A stretch of DNA of 43,933 nt from Chara braunii (taxonomy: Eukaryota > Streptophyta > Charophyceae > Charales > Characeae). The stretch covers positions 5,039,009 to 5,082,941 of the forward strand of contig BFEA01000010.1 of NCBI GenBank assembly GCA_003427395.1, read 5' to 3'. Position numbers and translations under genes: made by a program. Shown here piece by piece: positions 40,056-43,933 of this stretch (positions are counted from its first letter, which is position 1; each line of letters opens with the position of its first letter). The notes beneath the pieces were generated by a model, which was not told where the DNA came from, did not search any database, and worked only from the letters and a program-made list of their open reading frames with translations.

Positions 40056-41580
40056 GCTCGCTCTCGCTCTCCCTCTTCGTCGTCGTTGTCTTCTTCTTCT
40101 CCAATGCTCAACAACCTTCTTCTTCGCGATCTTCCCACACACGACAATCCCTCTCCTTCAAGGCGATGGCAGTCTTCTTCCTCGGCGTGGTGCCCGTCTT
40201 CTTCGCAGCAACCTCCTTCCTCTTCGGCATGGCGGCGGTCTTCTTTCTCGTAGGCGCGATGGCACAACGGGTGCCCAACGGCAATAACGCACGGCGGGCG
40301 ACCAGTGCGCAAAGTCCAGTGGTGCGCACAGGCGACGGCAACACAGTGCACAACGAGGCGCGGGGCAATAGCACGCGTGGGCGCGCAGTCTTCTTCAAAG
40401 GCGCGTGTGACGGCCAATGGGGAGCGTGCTATGGCAACAGAGTGTGGCGGCTGCCGCACAGCGCGTAGGCGCGCGATCTTGATGCGGCAAACAGTGGGGC
40501 ACGCTCAATAGCGGGCAGAATAGCGGTGCGCGATTGCTGACGTAGCGTGCGACAGCAGTGGGGAATCGTGGTGCATGTGAGCGCGCACAATCTAGTGTGC
40601 GATATCCGCACACAATCCGGGCGTACAGCGCCCCTCCTTCACGATGACAAGGGCGGGGACGGCGCTCCTCCTTCCATGATGACGACGACGATGATTGCGA
40701 TCGCGATGATGACGTGGACGACTACGATCATGACACAGCGGGACAGCGGGAACCAGCTCCAATACCAGTGCAATCAGACTTGTCTTCTTCGACGCTCAGC
40801 ATGCATTCAAACAGATGATGATCACACTTGGCGCATGGCGCCCACACAAAACTCAGAGATAAACGTGGCCAGGAACACAGCTTAGATTCAAACTTGTCTT
40901 TGATGGCTATGGCGCAGAGCGCCAGACAAAGATTCCCACCCGATCAACTGTATTCACCAGCAACTTATTCACACACACACTCACTCACTCTCGGATCACC
41001 CTGGATGTCCCGCATACTCACACTCAACACACTGACACACTTCCTACTACTAACCTTCGGCAGCTGTGGCTGCGTTCTTCTTCCTCCTACTAACTACCTC
41101 GCGGCTATGGCTGCGTCTTCCTTGTCTGAGCCCTCTTCTCCTTCGGGCACCTGCAGACCTCCGTAGCACAAGACTCTCCGACAGCACTTCCACACGACTC
41201 ACAGGCAGAATGAATGAATGACTTGACGCTGCCTCTTTATGTATACTTCGGACCGTCGTATGTCTGCCCTTGGACCCTGGGCCCGGGGTATGCACAGTCC
41301 CACATGGTACTTGCTGACTAGACAAAGTACGACTGGGACTGGGTACCGCTGACTGGACTAAGTAGGACTGCTCTTCGCTGACTCAACCGCGGACTGACTC
41401 CTAGGACCTACGAAGAGCCAGTTTCGGAGCTTCCGGAAGGTTGTAGACTTGACCTTTCGGAACTGTAGCAGATATGGCCTATACTACACCTAGGATCGCT
41501 AATCCTAAAGTCTACGGGTCAAGACCTCGCGACCGCACTATGTACAACAGACGAACATACGACTTTCAGGACACAGGTCG
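40051..41580. other. No gene recognised; small duplication
   Basis: GC-rich sequence near 40140-40560 with GCGCG motifs and long but low-complexity frames. A pair of CTACTAACC/TACTAACTACC...GGCT(G/A)TGGCTGCG blocks lies at 41043-41077 and 41089-41120. No known domain and no clear RNA gene. Confidence 0.4.
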
Positions 41581-41589
41581 CAGCTTCAA

Positions 41590-41732
41590 ACACACATGGA
41601 TCAACGGGTACTGTACATGGGCAAGGGGGAGATCCAGGGATCGAGCCCTGGGAACTGCATCTGTCAGCGTAATAGGTGGAAACCATTTCACCACTACCTA
41701 TCACAGATGAAGTCCAAGTAAAAAAAAAAAAA
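41590..41732 (+). mobile_element. tRNA-derived SINE with A-tail
   Basis: An A-box-like TGGATCAACGG (41597-41607, one mismatch to the polymerase III consensus) is followed 31 bases later by a perfect B-box GATCGAGCC (41639-41647). The B-box sits in a T-arm-like hairpin, CCAGGG-ATCGAG-CCCTGG. A tRNA-unrelated body and 13 As (41720-41732) complete a typical SINE of about 140 bp. The exact 5' end and target duplication were not resolved. Confidence 0.65.
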
Positions 41733-41756
41733 CTATACTGCATTCTTCGGAGGCCA

Positions 41757-41920
41757 GGCGCCACCAGACCAAAATGGCTGGCAGCACCAGCCGAAACAAA
41801 AGAAAAAGTCTCGTCCTGGCACTTGGCAAAGTTTGGCGCGCAGTTCTAATCCGCCTCGACAAAAAGAGGCTCGGAGGTAGTGGTGGTTTAACACCACACC
41901 CCCCCGAAAAAAAAAAAATG
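41757..41920. mobile_element. Possible second member of the inverted-repeat family
   Basis: It contains GCGCCACCAG...AAAATGGCTGG on the left and AGAGGCTCGGAGGTAGTGGT on the right. It resembles the element at 42944-43072 (AGAGGCTTGGAGGTACTGGT; CCAGCCATTTTG in opposite orientation). The termini are degenerate, and a 12-A run follows at about 41908. Confidence 0.35.
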
Positions 41921-41924
41921 GTGC

Positions 41925-42500
41925 CCTGACCAACCGGGTGGCCAGACATCCATGGCTGGACCGGGTGGACAGGGATCCGGACATCTGGATGGTAACCATG
42001 CTAAACACCAAAGGTTTTGCCTGGAGTTGGCTTTCCAATGCTGTCTAGGACAGTGCATTACGGAAATGTGATGGCGGTGCGGCAATTTTATCATCCATTT
42101 CATCTGAAGGGCGAGTAGTCTCCTGTTTAGGATCTATGAGGCCCAGGCCGCCCTCATGGGGATTTCTGATAATGTATGGCCAGGCTACTTTCGATATGGA
42201 TGCTTTTTGCCCGGATCTCCAGTTCATTACAAAGCATTTGGCTGATGCATCAGCTCTTTGAGAGCCTCATCAGGAGCAGCCCAGATGGATGGCAGGTATG
42301 ATAGGGTCGAAAAGCTGCATTAGTGACCAGAGCTCTGCATGGAAGGGAAGCCTGGGCTTTCTTACATGGTGGTAACCAGGTGATTGCCTTAGCTATCAGA
42401 TTCTGTCCCATCCCTGGCCAAGTACCCTTGTACTTGATCATTAGCGGAGAGCTTCCTCATATGCCAAGTTCCAGAACAGTAACTCAGTACTGGAGTCCAA
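41925..42500 (-). pseudogene. LINE RT C-terminal fragment
   Basis: Minus-strand frames at 42250-42441 (GQNLIAKAITWLPPCKKAQA...CRALVTNAAF) and 42045-42227 (KVAWPYIIRNPHEGGLGLID) match the post-catalytic region of LINE reverse transcriptase. The second is clearly like KVTWELITYPKEQGGLGLMD in the LINE at 5.5 kb. Stops and a frame change show decay. The polymerase motifs and the rest of the LINE are missing, so this is an internal fragment. Confidence 0.7.
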
Positions 42501-42584
42501 AAGGTTTCAGCTCTTTAGCTTATATTGCATCCCACTGGAAAAAGGATAGAGCGAACTCTAAGACGAAGATGAGGCTCACCTGGT

Positions 42585-42775
42585 AGTTAATCCTCTCCCA
42601 CAGGGAGCAATCAATGCTGGTCAGGGTATCTTCGGCCTAGACAGAAGGAAGCGTGGAGCGTGTAATACTATGTCTTGCTTTCCAGCTTGCCAGTGGAGGG
42701 GTATCAGACTGATGCTCCCCGGAATGGACGTCAAGGCACGACCATAAGGACTTGTTTTAATTTAAAAAGAAGAAA
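42585..42775 (+). mobile_element. Retroposon family D, copy 2
   Basis: This is similar along its length to the minus-strand copy at 1605-1812 (GTTAATCCTC, GCAATCAATGCTGGTCAGGG, GGAAGGAAGCGTGG, GACTGATGCTCCCC, GACCATAAGG, then TTTAAAAAG). It is oriented plus, opposite to the host gene, and its A-rich end is short and impure. Confidence 0.65.
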
Positions 42776-42943
42776 ACAAAGCTTGTCTTTCCCTCCTCCT
42801 TGTCCCCTTTCTTAATTGGGCAACGGCTTTGAGGTGTCATCATCGAACTGACCGGGCCCAGGTAATTCAAAGTTATTTTATTCACCTGATTCCATCAGCC
42901 GCATGGGCCAGGTCAATTAATTCAAATATTTTGAAGGGTTTAA

Positions 42944-43072
42944 ACCACCAGTACCTTTCCCAGCCATTTTGTTCTGACGTGGCCGTTAACGCACCAGGTC
43001 GGTCGGGGCTCGGGTTACTGGACTGGAATGGCTGATGGTGCCACGCAAAAGAGGCTTGGAGGTACTGGTGGT
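42944..43072. mobile_element. MITE-like element with 13-bp inverted termini
   Basis: ACCACCAGTACCT at 42944-42956 has its exact reverse complement AGGTACTGGTGGT at 43060-43072, enclosing about 129 bp without coding capacity. A target-site duplication is not clear. It lies 76 bp inside the intron from the splice donor at 43148. Confidence 0.5.
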
Positions 43073-43148
43073 CAAAGCATAAGAAAAACAACACAAAGAA
43101 CTACCAAGATGTGGAGAGGGCGACATCTAGGTGGCGATAATAAACCAC

Positions 43149-43526
43149 CTGCTTATATGTGTGGTACATAAGCCTTGTTTGCCAATTCAGATATGGAGAT
43201 CCGTTGGAAGTCAATACAACATGGATTCCTTCTCTTTTTGACTCAGCATTTTCGGCGTCAGTATGATGAGTGAAGTCCAAATCCATCTGCTCGGGGTTCC
43301 CCTGATCTTCTGAGTTCAGAGCTGAATCATTCTGTGTCTCCTTGGGGGTCTCTGTACCCTCTGAGTTTCGAGCTGAATCAGTTTTTGTCAAGTTGACATC
43401 GGCTTTTTCTGCTCTCTCTCTTGAGTCACCATCTGCCGGCAGTTGCATGTCTGGTTCACCCGCAGGACATAAAACATCAACCGCTTCATTGAATGTCCTT
43501 GTCATCAGCTTCTGCAATTCAGAAGC
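43149..43526 (-). CDS. Upstream exon of HPAT-like glycosyltransferase
   Basis: This is a minus-strand exon of about 126 codons. The acceptor is most likely TTCTGACAG just right of 43526; a second possible AG gives a start at 43511. The donor is CAG|GTGGTT after 43149. The last third reads HVVLTSNGSPYLNWQTRLMYH and ends YKQ, the pattern (H-x-x-x-T-x-x-x-x-P-Y-x-x-W-Q-x-R-x-M-Y) that opens the catalytic region of hydroxyproline O-arabinosyltransferases. The first two thirds are an amphipathic helix (ELQKLMTRTFNEAVDVL) and an acidic Ser/Thr/Glu-rich linker with an internal repeat of about 17 residues (DSARNSE and DSALNSE). This fits a stem region between a Golgi membrane anchor, presumably in an exon beyond the right edge, and the catalytic domain. 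It splices in phase 0 to 2302-2391. Confidence 0.75.
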
Positions 43527-43800
43527 CTGTCAGAACAACCACACATGACCCCCCAGAAAAGGAATCTTAGCTGGTCAATTCCTCTCAGAAAGATGAGATA
43601 TTTGATGCATAAAGTTGGAAATAGTTAGAATTTTTCATCGGTCTCCCTTTTCAAGAAAGAACATTTTGGCAGGTGTGCCGATAGAACAGTAGAACGGGGT
43701 AGAACGGCCCTTTTCTACTCCAGTTCTACCCCCATTCTATGGTAAAACAGGGTCCCCCGGCTTGTTTCCATAGAACATGCCAAGCGCGCAGGGCAGGGGA
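43527..43800. other. Intron upstream of the HPAT exon
   Basis: No coding support. TAGAAC/GTAGAACGG motifs repeat irregularly near 43680-43775. Confidence 0.4.
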
Positions 43801-43894
43801 CCCTGCCCCACACCCCGGTGAAATCAGACCAAAAAGAAGAACAAAACCCTGCCCCACACCCCGGTGAAATCAGACCAAAAAGAAGAACAAAAAA
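43801..43894. repeat. 47-bp tandem duplication
   Basis: CCCTGCCCCACACCCCGGTG starts at 43801 and again at 43848, each followed by AAATCAGACCAAAAAGAAGA and ACAAA. The two units are identical over 47 bp and lie at the window edge before an A-run and C-rich DNA. Confidence 0.9.
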
Positions 43895-43933
43895 AAAAAC
43901 TTAACCCGGCCCCCCAAAGCCCCCCACAACCCC

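Larger units (their letters stand above)
2392..43148 (-). other. Giant TE-filled intron of the HPAT-like gene
   Basis: The two exons encode contiguous parts of the same conserved domain, on the same strand and in compatible phase. The 40,757 bases between them are therefore read as a single intron, running from GTGGTT at 43148 to TTTGCAG at 2392. It holds at least three Ty3/Gypsy units, two LINE copies, SINE-like retroposons, minisatellites and microsatellites. I found no other host exon between them. The alternative is that one exon belongs to a pseudogene copy, but both splice borders and both reading frames are clean. Transcript data would settle this. Confidence 0.65.

Overview
The window looks like nuclear DNA of a streptophyte plant or alga. 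A large, repeat-rich charophyte genome such as Chara would fit, but that is inference from the style of the repeats and gene fragments. Evidence for a eukaryotic plant-lineage genome: two spliced exons with GT/AG borders, Ty3/Gypsy elements with chromodomain-like tails, a LINE with a plant-type zf-RVT domain, a tRNA-derived SINE, (CT)n and (AAT)n microsatellites, and assembly gaps of N. There are no prokaryotic operons.

The central reading is that the window lies inside one host gene on the minus strand. An exon near the right edge (43149-43526) and a 90-bp exon near the left edge (2302-2391) encode adjacent parts of a hydroxyproline O-arabinosyltransferase-like (HPAT/RDN1 family) glycosyltransferase. 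Both exons are phase 0, join in frame, and leave no missing residues at the junction of the family motif. Everything between them would be one intron of about 40.8 kb, almost wholly made of transposable elements.

Layout, left to right. 0-2.3 kb: the next HPAT intron, with a 210-bp tandem duplication and a tailed retroposon. 2.3-2.4 kb: HPAT exon. 3.1-7.6 kb: decayed LINE on the plus strand (endonuclease, reverse transcriptase, zf-RVT, poly-A). 8.1 kb: short retroposon tail. 8.3-17 kb: head-to-tail minus-strand Ty3/Gypsy array, made of a leader, an LTR, an internally deleted gag/protease unit, a shared LTR with (CT)n, and a longer unit with chromodomain, integrase, RNase H, RT, protease and gag. 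18.4-19.9 kb: degenerate 53-bp repeat array. 20-23 kb: no genes, (AAT)n tracts. 23.1-24.4 kb: plus-strand Ty3 integrase and chromodomain-like tail, followed by a polypurine tract, a candidate LTR and 122-bp repeats (25.3-25.7 kb). 26-30 kb: no confident gene, a tRNA-Thr-like relic and another retroposon tail. 30.2-38.9 kb: a second minus-strand Ty3 element. It is split between gag and protease by a 3.5-kb, RT-less, poly-A-ended insertion flanked by a 16-bp direct repeat. 39.6-41.5 kb: TTGACC cluster, (CT)n and low-information DNA. 41.6-43.1 kb: SINE, minus-strand LINE fragment, retroposon and an inverted-repeat element. 43.1-43.5 kb: HPAT exon. 43.8 kb: 47-bp tandem repeat.

None of the transposable-element genes looks intact: each carries stops, frameshifts or truncation. 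I saw no CRISPR array, rRNA or intact tRNA.
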